DNA from: Bacteroidota bacterium
GTDB lineage: Bacteria > Bacteroidota > Bacteroidia > Flavobacteriales > Schleiferiaceae
Direction: 5' to 3'
Assembly (NCBI GenBank): GCA_024742495.1
Contig: JANSYJ010000008.1
Location: 1-64,000 of the forward strand
DNA length: 64,000 nucleotides
How positions within the stretch are numbered: the first letter of the stretch is position 1; every line of letters starts with the position of its first letter. Shown here one piece after another: positions 35,888-44,614 of the stretch. The notes under the pieces were generated by a model. The model did no database searches and had not been told where the DNA came from. It worked only from the letters and a program-made list of their open reading frames with translations. The translations under genes were made by a program, and so were the position numbers.

Positions 35888-37674
35888 AGATCGGGATCTG
35901 AAGGGTGCGTATCCTCCGGAATTAAAACGAGGCCAAAACTAAAGGTAGAGCCAAAACCTAATTGACTTTTTATTTCCAAGGAAGATGCATGTTGCTTTAA
36001 GTAATCCCGCACTAACATTAAGCCAAGGCCAGATCCTTTTTCATTGGAGGTACCAAAGGTGCTTTCTAATTCTCCTGCCGACTTAAGTTTTTGCAATTGC
36101 TTTTCGGTGAGGCCCAAACCATTATCTTCAACCGCAAACCAAGCTTCTTCTCCTTTAGATTTTAAAATCACCTTTATATTGCCCTTCTCAGGGGTAAACT
36201 TGATGGCATTATTAATTAGATTCCTCAGTACAATTTTTAATCTTTCCCGATCGGCATAAAGGGAAATTCCTGTTTCTATCTCCTTGAGTAAATGCTGTTG
36301 TTTCTTGTCAATAGATGCTTGCAGGGGTTCAACTGCTTCTTTTATGAGGTCCTGGGCTTCAAAAAGGCTCAGTTCTAGCTTTTCGCCTTTTTGCTGACTT
36401 TGTGCCCAATCGAGCAAATTTTGCATTAAGCCAACACTTTGATCAACTTCAGTAGTCAGTAATTTAAGGAGTTCATTTCGCTCCGCTTCATTGATGGCAT
36501 TGCTGTTAACCAATTTCATGGTTTCCTTGAGACTCAATAATGGGCCGCGCAAATCATGCGCGATCACCGAAAACAAGCGATCCTTTAAGTCATTGAGCTT
36601 CATCAGCTCCTTGGTTTGCAACTCCAATGCTCTTTGATTCTCTACTCGAGCTGTAACATCTTTAAACAAAACGGCATGACCTTTAAAGATGCCTGTTTTC
36701 TCAAATAGTCCATTGGTGCTGACCTCAAAAACACGTCCATCTTTAAGCCGCACCAAATAATCCAGGATCCCTTTCTCATCTAATTCTGGGAAGGGATCTT
36801 CAACTTTCCCTAAAGGTAGCAGCTCTTGAATTTTAAAACCAAAGAGCTCTCCATCTTGCTGCACTATCTGCTCAAAAGCCGGATTAAAATCAATCAGCCT
36901 AGCTCGAATGTCTAGAACGGCAACTCCATCTTTTAAATTCTGAATAACCTTACTCCTGGCCATAGGACTAATATCAAAGAGGCCGAAACGCATAAGGCCA
37001 ATGGCGATAATAAAGGAGGTAAGTAAAAAGGCGAATGGGGTTAAATCGAGGTGACCATAGGGACGGATATCTAAAAAGATATAACCGATATTAACCGTAA
37101 GTGGAATTAAGGTTCCAATAATTAAAAGCCGGTTTTGAGCCCTAAAAACTGGCTTGGTATGTCTTAGGTGCGCAATTAAAGCCCAATAGCCTGCCAAAAC
37201 CAAGCTATAGAAAACAACCGTATGTAAATGATAATAAGGACCTGGAACAATATTGAGTAAGGCAAAGGGACCTGAATAATCGATATTGGTAGATTCATAA
37301 AAAAGATGATGACCGGCATTGGTGAGAACAACGATGTAGGTGATGCTAGAATAGCCGAGTAGACTTAAAAAAGTGAGGTTATTAAGTCTATTATCTCTAC
37401 CAATAAAGCTGTAGCAGAAAATTAACCAGAGTGATGGAAGACTCACAATTCCCAGATATTCGACTTTTATCCAGGCCATCATTTGATCGAGCCTCGTGCT
37501 TGCTAACTCAAAACCATAAGCTACGGCCCACCAGGCGGCAGCGGCAAGCATGAGGCTAAACCAATTAAAAGTTTGCCGGCGCTTACGCATAATCCAAGCG
37601 GCCAAAATAAATGCAAAGCCTCCTGAAAGGATAAGGCTTAATGCAAAAATGTTAAATTCAAGATCCTTAAACAT
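35872..37674 (-). CDS. Membrane sensor histidine kinase (7TM-PAS-HisKA-HATPase)
   Basis: 600 residues. Seven transmembrane segments fill residues about 8-230 in the N-terminal 7TM pattern of such kinases (AWWAVAYGFELAS, WIKVEYLGIVSLPSLWLIFCY). A PAS domain follows at about 245-345, then HisKA with phospho-acceptor His373 (FSVIAHDLRGPL), and a HATPase domain with NLINNAIKFTP (N box), VEDNGLGLT (G1) and GSGLGLMLVRDY (G2). No response regulator is adjacent, so its partner lies elsewhere. It follows tsaB by 6 bp. Confidence 0.93.
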   Translation of the reverse strand: MFKDLEFNIFALSLILSGGFAFILAAWIMRKRRQTFNWFSLMLAAAAWWAVAYGFELASTRLDQMMAWIKVEYLGIVSLPSLWLIFCYSFIGRDNRLNNLTFLSLLGYSSITYIVVLTNAGHHLFYESTNIDYSGPFALLNIVPGPYYHLHTVVFYSLVLAGYWALIAHLRHTKPVFRAQNRLLIIGTLIPLTVNIGYIFLDIRPYGHLDLTPFAFLLTSFIIAIGLMRFGLFDISPMARSKVIQNLKDGVAVLDIRARLIDFNPAFEQIVQQDGELFGFKIQELLPLGKVEDPFPELDEKGILDYLVRLKDGRVFEVSTNGLFEKTGIFKGHAVLFKDVTARVENQRALELQTKELMKLNDLKDRLFSVIAHDLRGPLLSLKETMKLVNSNAINEAERNELLKLLTTEVDQSVGLMQNLLDWAQSQQKGEKLELSLFEAQDLIKEAVEPLQASIDKKQQHLLKEIETGISLYADRERLKIVLRNLINNAIKFTPEKGNIKVILKSKGEEAWFAVEDNGLGLTEKQLQKLKSAGELESTFGTSNEKGSGLGLMLVRDYLKQHASSLEIKSQLGFGSTFSFGLVLIPEDTHPSDPDLYKYQ

Positions 37675-37680
37675 CTCGCT

Positions 37681-38358
37681 CTAAAATACGCTTTTCGCCT
37701 TTATGGCCTGAAAGTCCTTACCGTAGAAGGGCTCAAAATAGGCGACATCTTCAAACTGCTCATTATTAATCTTATCCGCTATTAGGTATTGAAAGTGCGA
37801 GGCTGAAGGATAAGTGAGATCTAAAAAATGATGATTCTGAGCCTTTAAAGTTTCTTCAAATTTTGAAGCTCCATCTCCGAAAAAGAAATGCTCCACGGGA
37901 TCTTGATACGAATTTTCATCAATAATTTGCGCTGCTATCGATAGCTCATCTTTAGAGCCAAGTTTATGGGCTGCGGTATAAACCTCCATCCTTCGGGCAT
38001 CAATCATGGGATGAAGCATAGCCTTTGGTGGAAATTGAAATTGATGCAAGGCAGCCGCAATTAATAGCTCTAGTCCGGTAGCGCTTATAAGCGGTATTTG
38101 CAGACTATAAGCCATGGCTTTAGCTGCAGAAACGCCAATTCTCAGTCCGGTATAAGAACCTGGCCCAGCCCCAACGGCAATGGCTTTTAAATCGGCTGGG
38201 GCCACAGCAGCTTCCTGAAGCACGTCTTGCATAAATAAATGCAGACTCTCCGAGTGAATATACTGATCCGAATGCGCCTCTTTTTGAGCACGTACAGTGG
38301 AATGCTCAATTAAAGCGACCGAACAATTTTTAGTGGAGGTTTCTAATGCGAGTACCAA
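37681..38358 (-). CDS. tsaB: tRNA threonylcarbamoyladenosine biosynthesis protein TsaB
   Basis: 225 residues. N-terminal LALETSTKNCSVALIE and AVGAGPGSYTGLRIGVSAAKAMAY are the hallmarks of TsaB, the scaffold partner of TsaD in making t6A37 in tRNA. Start is TTG at 38358, three bases after the adaptor gene stop; no ATG is available in the conserved N-terminus. It probably belongs to the operon TolC-adaptor-tsaB-kinase. Length is normal. Confidence 0.94.
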   Translation of the reverse strand: MVLALETSTKNCSVALIEHSTVRAQKEAHSDQYIHSESLHLFMQDVLQEAAVAPADLKAIAVGAGPGSYTGLRIGVSAAKAMAYSLQIPLISATGLELLIAAALHQFQFPPKAMLHPMIDARRMEVYTAAHKLGSKDELSIAAQIIDENSYQDPVEHFFFGDGASKFEETLKAQNHHFLDLTYPSASHFQYLIADKINNEQFEDVAYFEPFYGKDFQAIKAKSVF

Positions 38359-38361
38359 GGC

Positions 38362-39633
38362 TTATTCCTCTTCTTCGGAACTCTCGTCCTTTGCTTTAAC
38401 TTTAGAGCCTGGACGAAGGTCTTTGGACACTGCGCTCCATGGTCCAGTGATAATTTCTTCACCTTCTTCTAATCCCGATAAGATTACAATATTCTCATCA
38501 TCCTGAATTCCGGTTTTCACTACCCGCAGCTCCGCCTTTCCATCGAGGTGCACAAAAACGATTTCAAAAATATCATCGTCATCTACCTCGCTCGCCTTTT
38601 TGCGTTTGTAGGCGGGCAGGTCCGAAGTATCAGCACGAGTAGTTACCGCTTGTATAGGTACGGCAATTACATTGGATTGTCGGTCTGTTAGTATATCTAA
38701 GGAAGCGGTCATCCCTGGTCGAAATGGACTAATACTAGCATCTTTCATAAGCTGCTCGTAAGATGATTTTAAGATGCGAACCTTTACTTCAAAATTTGTA
38801 ACCTGATCAATGGAGGTACCATTGAGATTAGCCGAATTGGCGATCTCGGTTACCGCTCCTTTAAATTCTTCATTTAGATAAGCATCAACCTCAATAATGG
38901 CGGTATCGCCTAACTCAACTTGAATAATATCATTCTCATTTACTTCAACCAAAACCTCCATGAGGTCTAAATTAGCTACCCGCAGAATTTCCGTTCCCGA
39001 CATTTGAGCGGTACCAACTACGCGCTCCCCTACTTCGGAGTTAAGCATACTAATGGTACCGTCCATTGGCGCATAAATTGTGGTTCGAGCCAAATTATCT
39101 CGAGCCTCTTGCAAGGTTGCTTCAGCGCTTTGTAATTGATATTTGGCACTTTCCACTCCGAGCTCCGCCACTTGGTAGGCGCGCTTTATCGCATCAAAAT
39201 CGGCATCACTAATTACGCCATCCTTATGCAAGGATTTATTTCGGTTAAAGCTGCGTTCCGCTTCTATAAATTGTGCTTTCGCAGATGCCAAGGCGGCCTT
39301 GGAGGTATTTACTGCAGCATTACTGCGATTAACGGCGGCTAAGAATAAATCGGGATTAATTTTCACCAATAAATCGCCTTTCATTACGGAGGCGCCTTCC
39401 TTAAAAGGAAGTTCAATGATCTCACCAGATACTTCGGCCGAAATCTTCACTTCTACCTCGGGTTGAATTTTTCCACTGGCCACCACCGTTTCGGTTATCG
39501 TGGCGCGTTCAACGGTTCCTAAATCCACAGACATTCCCTCATCCTTATTAATCCAGCCCGCCTGTTTGGCAACAACTAGGAGAATAATAAGAAGGACTAT
39601 CACGCCCAGGATAATCTTCATTGTTTTGCTCAT
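38362..39633 (-). CDS. Efflux periplasmic adaptor subunit (HlyD/MacA-like)
   Basis: 423 residues with an N-terminal transmembrane anchor (about 5-24), then the adaptor domains: a biotinyl-lipoyl half-motif (VKISAEVSGEIIELPFKEG), a long coiled-coil hairpin (about 95-190), the second lipoyl half (IYAPMDGTISMLNSEVGERV) and a beta-barrel. The acidic C-terminus (SSEEEE) is plain. The TolC gene is 3 bp upstream. A MacB-type ABC permease, the usual third partner, is not adjacent. Confidence 0.9.
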   Translation of the reverse strand: MSKTMKIILGVIVLLIILLVVAKQAGWINKDEGMSVDLGTVERATITETVVASGKIQPEVEVKISAEVSGEIIELPFKEGASVMKGDLLVKINPDLFLAAVNRSNAAVNTSKAALASAKAQFIEAERSFNRNKSLHKDGVISDADFDAIKRAYQVAELGVESAKYQLQSAEATLQEARDNLARTTIYAPMDGTISMLNSEVGERVVGTAQMSGTEILRVANLDLMEVLVEVNENDIIQVELGDTAIIEVDAYLNEEFKGAVTEIANSANLNGTSIDQVTNFEVKVRILKSSYEQLMKDASISPFRPGMTASLDILTDRQSNVIAVPIQAVTTRADTSDLPAYKRKKASEVDDDDIFEIVFVHLDGKAELRVVKTGIQDDENIVILSGLEEGEEIITGPWSAVSKDLRPGSKVKAKDESSEEEE

Positions 39634-39636
39634 GGC

Positions 39637-41067
39637 TTACAGGTTTACTTGATTGGTAAGGTAAAACTCGAGGACTTTAATCTTAAATATATAGTCGTAC
39701 TTGGCTTGAGAATATTGCGACTGAGCGGCAGCCAAGTTATTCTTGGCCGTTTCAAAATCCACTTGGTTTAATGCTCCCACTTCAAATCTTTGGCGGGCAT
39801 AATCGAAAGCCTTTTGATTGGCATTAACTGATTTTGTTGCCGCTTCAAATTGAAGTTTAGCCGCTTTAGCATCAGCATGAGCTCTAAAAATAGTTTGGCG
39901 CAAATCATTCTTAGCTTGCTCCAAACCCAGTCGGCTAAGGTCGGCGTTGATTTTTGCGTTTTGTAAGTTATTGGAAACAGCCCGGCGATTAAAAATCGGT
40001 ATGTTTAAACTAAGGCCTACTACTTCATTTAGGTTATCAGATACTTGGTCGCCAAAGGGCTTTACACCATCGGTTTGAGGAATGGATTGGGTAATGAAGA
40101 CGGGGTCATTGGTTGTCCCTACAAATCCAAAAGGTATAACAGCATCTTCGCTTCCGGTTATATTTGGAATTTGATCGGAATAATTGGTTCCAACCTGTCC
40201 GATAAGACTTAATGTTGGCAGGAAGCCACTAAAAGCCACATCAACGGATTCTTCGCCAGAAAGCACGCGCATTTCGGCGGCTCTAATATTGGCTTGCTTC
40301 TCTACGGCCACCTCGTAAACATTGTTGGCAGGGCGATTTAAAATTGTTGGATCGGGAAGGGTTAATTGCGGGCTTCCAACTGAAAACTGCTCAGGATCCT
40401 CCAGTTGCAATAAGTTCGCTAATTGAAGTCGGCTTAAGGTAACCGCATTCTCAGTTGCAATCTTATTCTGCTGGTCTCGGGCTAATTGCGCTTCTAGCTG
40501 CAAACGTTCACCTTCGGGTAAGGTACCCGCCTTTACCAATTTATCGGTTCGTTTTAATTGTAGATCGGTAATCCGCAATTGCTCACGTGCCACGGCCGCG
40601 ATTTCTTTATTTAATAATATTTGTAGGTAATTGGATGCTACCAAGAGTCCAATATCATTTCGAGCCGCCTCATAGTCGTACTGAGCGGCTTTTAAGTCGT
40701 GATTTCGTTGCGCAATGGTATTGTACTTGGCACCACCATTATAGATGGTCCAATTGGAAGAAAGTTGAAAGTTTACGGTTTGCCTCGATTGCCTCGAAAT
40801 CTGGTTGGTTACCGGGTCAATGTTAAGACCAAAGTTCCAGAATAGATTGTTACCGAGGTTTAGATTCGGTAAGTAATCATAGCGGGCAGTTTGTAAATTA
40901 TTCTCCGCTATCTCAGCCCTTAGCTGGGCTTGCTGTACGGTAATATTGTTTTCAAATGCGTGGCTGATACAATCCTGCAAAGTCCAAACATCGGGCATGG
41001 TAGATTGGCCCATCAGCCCAAAGGCAGATAAAAAAAACAGGAAAAAAGATAAAATTGACTTTTCCAT
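39637..41067 (-). CDS. TolC family outer membrane protein
   Basis: 476 residues from ATG 41067, which starts the signal peptide MEKSILSFFLFFLSAFGLMGQ (ATG 41085 is an in-frame alternative). Two TolC-like repeats are visible, with long helices rich in Ala, Gln and Asn and the LQDCISHAFENNITVQQAQ opening. TolC forms the outer-membrane exit duct for efflux. It begins the operon with the adaptor, tsaB and the kinase behind a promoter at 41098-41105. Confidence 0.9.
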   Translation of the reverse strand: MEKSILSFFLFFLSAFGLMGQSTMPDVWTLQDCISHAFENNITVQQAQLRAEIAENNLQTARYDYLPNLNLGNNLFWNFGLNIDPVTNQISRQSRQTVNFQLSSNWTIYNGGAKYNTIAQRNHDLKAAQYDYEAARNDIGLLVASNYLQILLNKEIAAVAREQLRITDLQLKRTDKLVKAGTLPEGERLQLEAQLARDQQNKIATENAVTLSRLQLANLLQLEDPEQFSVGSPQLTLPDPTILNRPANNVYEVAVEKQANIRAAEMRVLSGEESVDVAFSGFLPTLSLIGQVGTNYSDQIPNITGSEDAVIPFGFVGTTNDPVFITQSIPQTDGVKPFGDQVSDNLNEVVGLSLNIPIFNRRAVSNNLQNAKINADLSRLGLEQAKNDLRQTIFRAHADAKAAKLQFEAATKSVNANQKAFDYARQRFEVGALNQVDFETAKNNLAAAQSQYSQAKYDYIFKIKVLEFYLTNQVNL

Positions 41068-41097
41068 ATTCGGGGAGTGACCCATTGGTTAGCCCCA

Positions 41098-41105
41098 CAA
41101 AGATA
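41098..41105 (-). promoter_or_regulatory. -7 box of the TolC operon
   Basis: The minus strand reads TATCTTTG, an exact match, 12 bp before ATG 41085 and 30 bp before ATG 41067. It separates the efflux operon from the upstream oxidase operon, in the short gap after the small CxxC gene. No well-spaced -33 TTG is visible. Confidence 0.55.
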
Positions 41106-41115
41106 GGTTTTCGCA

Positions 41116-41358
41116 CTAATCCTCAGAGCCCGCTGCTGTTCTTTGTGCCTTTTTATGGCGATAGATGGCAATCCCCAAAACAGTAAGGATTAAATAGGGA
41201 AAAACCATTAGGTAAAGAATGCCTCCATTTAAACCAGTTGCAACGGTGCTTCCGGTTTTAGTACTGGTTTCGGCAATAGCACCGCACATGGCACATTGCG
41301 CATCAGCCGAAAGGCTAAGAACAAAAAAAAGTGCTAGAGTTATTAAAGCTTTACGCAT
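41116..41358 (-). CDS. Small exported membrane protein with CxxC motif
   Basis: 80 residues. A signal peptide (LITLALFFVLSLSADA) is followed at the predicted mature N-terminus by Cys22-Ala-Met-Cys25 (QCAMCGAIAE), a short linker and one transmembrane segment (about 43-66), then a basic tail. The family is not named to me. It is the last gene of an operon with cyoE, oxidase subunits, SCO and DUF420, with a 6-bp gap to DUF420. The CxMC next to a membrane anchor suggests a copper or thiol role in oxidase assembly, which is inference only. Confidence 0.75.
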   Translation of the reverse strand: MRKALITLALFFVLSLSADAQCAMCGAIAETSTKTGSTVATGLNGGILYLMVFPYLILTVLGIAIYRHKKAQRTAAGSED

Positions 41359-41364
41359 GCGATA

Positions 41365-41925
41365 CTAGTAATAAGGTTGCATAAACAAATATACCAGAAC
41401 CCCAGTAACGGCTACATATAGCCAGATAGGGAACGTATATCGAACTAATTTGCGATGCTTGGCATACTCTTGAGTAAGGCCTCGGTAAATGGACAACATA
41501 GCTAGGGGTAATACCGGTACGCTAAGCAGAATATGGGAAATTAAGATAAAGAAATATAGACTTCTTAAAGCGCCTTCTCCTCCATAGGGGATGGGATCGG
41601 CATTTAGTTTACTGATAACGTAAGAGACTAAGAACACTGCCGATAATCCAAAAGCGGTGAGCATGGAAAAGCGATGCGCCACAAGGTTTTTCTTCATTAT
41701 GAAGAAGAGGCCCATTAGCAATAGGATGGCGGTGGAACCATTTAATATCGCATGAAAGGCCGGTAAAGTGCCGCGGTTAATTCCCATTTCCAGTTTAAAG
41801 GTTTCGGGAAACAAGATTAAGAGCGCCACTGCTATGGGCACCAAAACAGAGAGTAGGATAATAATTGGAATTGCAATTTTATCCGATGATCGATTTTCGG
41901 TTTTTAGTTCTCGAACTTTCGCCAT
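41365..41925 (-). CDS. DUF420 domain membrane protein
   Basis: 186 residues with about five transmembrane segments (first at about 17-38). DUF420 proteins related to CtaM are needed for cytochrome oxidase maturation in some Gram-positives; whether that holds here is inference. His residues lie in the membrane helices (AFHAIL, LVAHRFSML, ISHILLSV), suited to metal or heme contact. The start overlaps the SCO stop by one base. It lies in the oxidase operon between SCO and the small CxxC protein. Confidence 0.85.
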   Translation of the reverse strand: MAKVRELKTENRSSDKIAIPIIILLSVLVPIAVALLILFPETFKLEMGINRGTLPAFHAILNGSTAILLLMGLFFIMKKNLVAHRFSMLTAFGLSAVFLVSYVISKLNADPIPYGGEGALRSLYFFILISHILLSVPVLPLAMLSIYRGLTQEYAKHRKLVRYTFPIWLYVAVTGVLVYLFMQPYY

Positions 41926-42674
41926 TACTTTTTTTCTTTCGATTCCCGGTATTCGTTCACAGACTTGGTTTTCTCATACTCAGCGATAAGTACTTTTATA
42001 TCGTCCTTGAGCTCATTAATCTCTACCGGAGATGTACCAGAATAAACCGCTTTAAGATTACCTTGTTCATCCTTGCGGCTTCTAATTCTTCCTTCCCAAT
42101 CCACCAGCACTAAATTTTCAGAATGCAAGAAGCCACCAGGCGCATCTTCATCTACTTGAGCACTTAAAAAGAAGTTCGCGGCAGTCTTATAAATTTCCTC
42201 CTTTTCGCCAGTGAGAAAATACCAGCGGCCATTTACTGCTCCAATTTTTTGCTCATAAGCCTTTAAAACCTCCACGGTATCATGGTCAGGGTCTACAGTG
42301 AAGGACAGGAAGTCGATATATTCATAGCCGATAAATCGATCTTGAACTTGCTGCAAATTATAGTTCATGGCTGGACAAACCGTTGGGCAGGTGCTAAAGA
42401 AGAAATTAGCAACATAAATTTTCCCGAGCATATCCTCCGAGCTTAAGAGCTCATTGTCTTGGGTGGTAAATTGGAAGGGCGGAATCTTGTAATAAAGGGT
42501 ATCCGAAACCAATTCTCCCTCGACTTCCTTCTCAACTACAGTTTTTGGTCCTACATAATCTAGGGTTACAAAGAAGTTACCCTCTGCACCATAAACAAAA
42601 ATGAAGTAAAGCACCGAAGGCAGTACTAATAGAGTAATTAGTACTGCCTTCGCTATTGAAGATTTTTTAGCCAT
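41925..42674 (-). CDS. SCO1/SenC family protein
   Basis: 249 residues. An N-terminal transmembrane anchor (about 10-28) leads to a periplasmic thioredoxin-like domain with the copper site Cys96-Pro-Thr-Val-Cys100 and the conserved ligand His184 (GGFLHSENLVLVD). SCO proteins deliver copper to the CuA site of cytochrome oxidase subunit II. It sits 2 bp after the subunit IV gene. The acidic/basic C-terminal tail after 220 is longer than usual. Confidence 0.92.
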   Translation of the reverse strand: MAKKSSIAKAVLITLLVLPSVLYFIFVYGAEGNFFVTLDYVGPKTVVEKEVEGELVSDTLYYKIPPFQFTTQDNELLSSEDMLGKIYVANFFFSTCPTVCPAMNYNLQQVQDRFIGYEYIDFLSFTVDPDHDTVEVLKAYEQKIGAVNGRWYFLTGEKEEIYKTAANFFLSAQVDEDAPGGFLHSENLVLVDWEGRIRSRKDEQGNLKAVYSGTSPVEINELKDDIKVLIAEYEKTKSVNEYRESKEKK

Positions 42675-42676
42675 GG

Positions 42677-43033
42677 CTACATGTTCATCAAAGTATTCAT
42701 ATAACCTCCTTCAGTTAACAGAATGAAGGTTAAATAAGGAATAAGAACAATAATTGGTAAGGTAATCGTCCACATGAAGTTTTTACGCTCATGTCCTAAG
42801 TGCATAAACTCAGCCACGATATAGTATGCTTTACCAATGGTAAGAACGATAAATATTACGTTTAATAAACTAGTTCCCAAAAGGTGGGTATCGGTTAAAG
42901 CTGCAGGCTTAATAATACCTAATACCACTTCAACTGTAGTTACAATAAGGAGTATCCAAAAAACCTTCCAAATCCATTTGGTGCCTTCTGGGCCTTCGTG
43001 ATGTTCGCTTGGATATGCGTTATTATCTGACAT
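42677..43033 (-). CDS. Cytochrome c oxidase subunit IV family protein
   Basis: 118 residues with three transmembrane segments (about 22-40, 50-68, 88-110) and the MHLGHERKNFMW loop typical of prokaryotic subunit IV (COX4_pro-like). This small subunit stabilises the heme-copper oxidase. It lies between a subunit III gene and SCO. Subunits I and II are not in the window. Confidence 0.85.
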   Translation of the reverse strand: MSDNNAYPSEHHEGPEGTKWIWKVFWILLIVTTVEVVLGIIKPAALTDTHLLGTSLLNVIFIVLTIGKAYYIVAEFMHLGHERKNFMWTITLPIIVLIPYLTFILLTEGGYMNTLMNM

Positions 43034-43055
43034 ATTACAAGATGCTTAATAAGGA

Positions 43056-43997
43056 TTATACTAGATAGAAGAAGGTAAATACGAATACCCAAACAAGGTC
43101 TACAAAGTGCCAATAAAGGCCAACTTTTTCAACCATTTCATAATGTCCTCTGCGCACATAAGTGCCCATTAATACATTTATGAAAACAATGATGTTAAGG
43201 ACAACCCCCGAGAAAACGTGGGTTCCGTGAAAGCCTGTAACGAAGAAGAAGAAATCCGCAAATAGGACATTCCCATACTCATTGGCTCGCATGTTAGCTC
43301 CTTGTAAAATCTTAGCGTTCTTAAGTTCTTGGAGAGCTGCCGCTCGATCGAGGGTAATGGCTTGGCCATCTACTCCCTTACCCGGCATTCTTAAGGTCAT
43401 ATTCTCATTTAGACCAAAAGCAGCAATCATGTCCGCCGTTCTAAATTCTGAATGGTCGCCATGGGGCTTTTCTTGACCGGTGATTAGCTCATACATGCTA
43501 ATTATCTCACCTGCTTTTTCACCTTCCAGGGGGGTTACATACATAACCGTATTGCTCTCGGTGATGATGGCACCTTTGTCGCCATTAATGAAGTGGTACC
43601 ACTCCCAGGCCTGAGAACCTAAGAAGGTAAAGCCTCCAACAATGGTTAAGCCTAACCACAATATTACTCCCTTAGTGTTCATTTTATGACCGGCATTTAC
43701 CGCCAATACCATTGTTACCGAACTAAGGATAAGAATGAAGGTCATTAAAGCCACGAACAACAGCGGGTGTTCTCCGTGTAAAAAGGGGAAGTGGGTAAAC
43801 ACGTCCTCCGCAATTGGCCAAGTCGTTTCATATTTGAAACGGTACATTCCCATTGCAGTTAGGAAACCCGAGAAGGTTAAGGCATCTGATAAGAGGAAGA
43901 ACCACATCATCATTTTGCCATAACTCACGCCGAAAGGTTGGCGTCCTCCACCCCAAAGGGCGGTTGTGTTTTGTTCTAAAGCAGCTCCGTTAGCCAT
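43056..43997 (-). CDS. Cytochrome c oxidase subunit 3 (long form)
   Basis: 313 residues with about five or more transmembrane segments, beginning near residue 25. Subunit III features include FHGTHVFSGV and GLYWHFVDLVWVFVFTFFYLV at the C-terminus. A hydrophilic insert of about 80 residues (about 145-225) sits between helices, which makes it longer than the neighbouring paralogue; I recall such inserts in Bacteroidota. It is 20 bp downstream of the other subunit III gene. Confidence 0.92.
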   Translation of the reverse strand: MANGAALEQNTTALWGGGRQPFGVSYGKMMMWFFLLSDALTFSGFLTAMGMYRFKYETTWPIAEDVFTHFPFLHGEHPLLFVALMTFILILSSVTMVLAVNAGHKMNTKGVILWLGLTIVGGFTFLGSQAWEWYHFINGDKGAIITESNTVMYVTPLEGEKAGEIISMYELITGQEKPHGDHSEFRTADMIAAFGLNENMTLRMPGKGVDGQAITLDRAAALQELKNAKILQGANMRANEYGNVLFADFFFFVTGFHGTHVFSGVVLNIIVFINVLMGTYVRRGHYEMVEKVGLYWHFVDLVWVFVFTFFYLV

Positions 43998-44017
43998 GCA
44001 TTAAAATTTTTGCAAGT

Positions 44018-44614
44018 TTAGCGAATAAAATATAAAAAGAGGTACAAATACAGCCAGAGTCCATCGAGGAAATGCCAGTACAAAGCACTAACTCCAAAAC
44101 CTTGATGATTACTTGCCGAATGAACCTTTAAAATTGCGGTGCGAAACCAAGTGTAAAGTAACACAATGATTCCGGATAAAGCATGAAACCAATGCAAACC
44201 TGCGATAGCATAAACCCAACTGCTAGCCGAGTTTCCACCGGTAAAGTATAAGCCTCTATCCATTAAATCCTTAGCTCCCATCCATTGCAGTAGCAGGAAG
44301 GCAATTCCCAAGCCTAAGGTAACTAGAGTTAGGGCCGAGGCGGCCGAAATATTGTCTTTTGCTAAGCTCCGTTTGGCCAAATAAATGCTTAGGCTGCTTA
44401 ATAAGATTGCAATAGTTGCATACAAGAACTCTATTGGCAAGGCGAACTCTAGCCAACGATTATCCGCCGCCAAAGCGGATCGGCTCACAAAATAGCCACT
44501 GGTAAGACCAGCGAATGTCATTACGATACTCGCCAAACCCACCCATAATAATGGTTTTTGAACTTTTCTTTTTTCCGCTACAGATAGTTTTCCCACGTCA
44601 AATAAATTTATCAA
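44018..44614 (-). CDS. Cytochrome c oxidase subunit 3 family protein (short form)
   Basis: 198 residues with five transmembrane segments and the C-terminal ALYWHFLDGLWLYLYLFLYF signature of subunit III. The start may be TTG 44614, overlapping cyoE by 17 bp, or GTG 44596, one base after the cyoE stop; both keep the protein intact. Two tandem subunit III genes follow cyoE, as in many Bacteroidota. It lacks the hydrophilic insert found in the next gene. Confidence 0.88.
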   Translation of the reverse strand: MINLFDVGKLSVAEKRKVQKPLLWVGLASIVMTFAGLTSGYFVSRSALAADNRWLEFALPIEFLYATIAILLSSLSIYLAKRSLAKDNISAASALTLVTLGLGIAFLLLQWMGAKDLMDRGLYFTGGNSASSWVYAIAGLHWFHALSGIIVLLYTWFRTAILKVHSASNHQGFGVSALYWHFLDGLWLYLYLFLYFIR

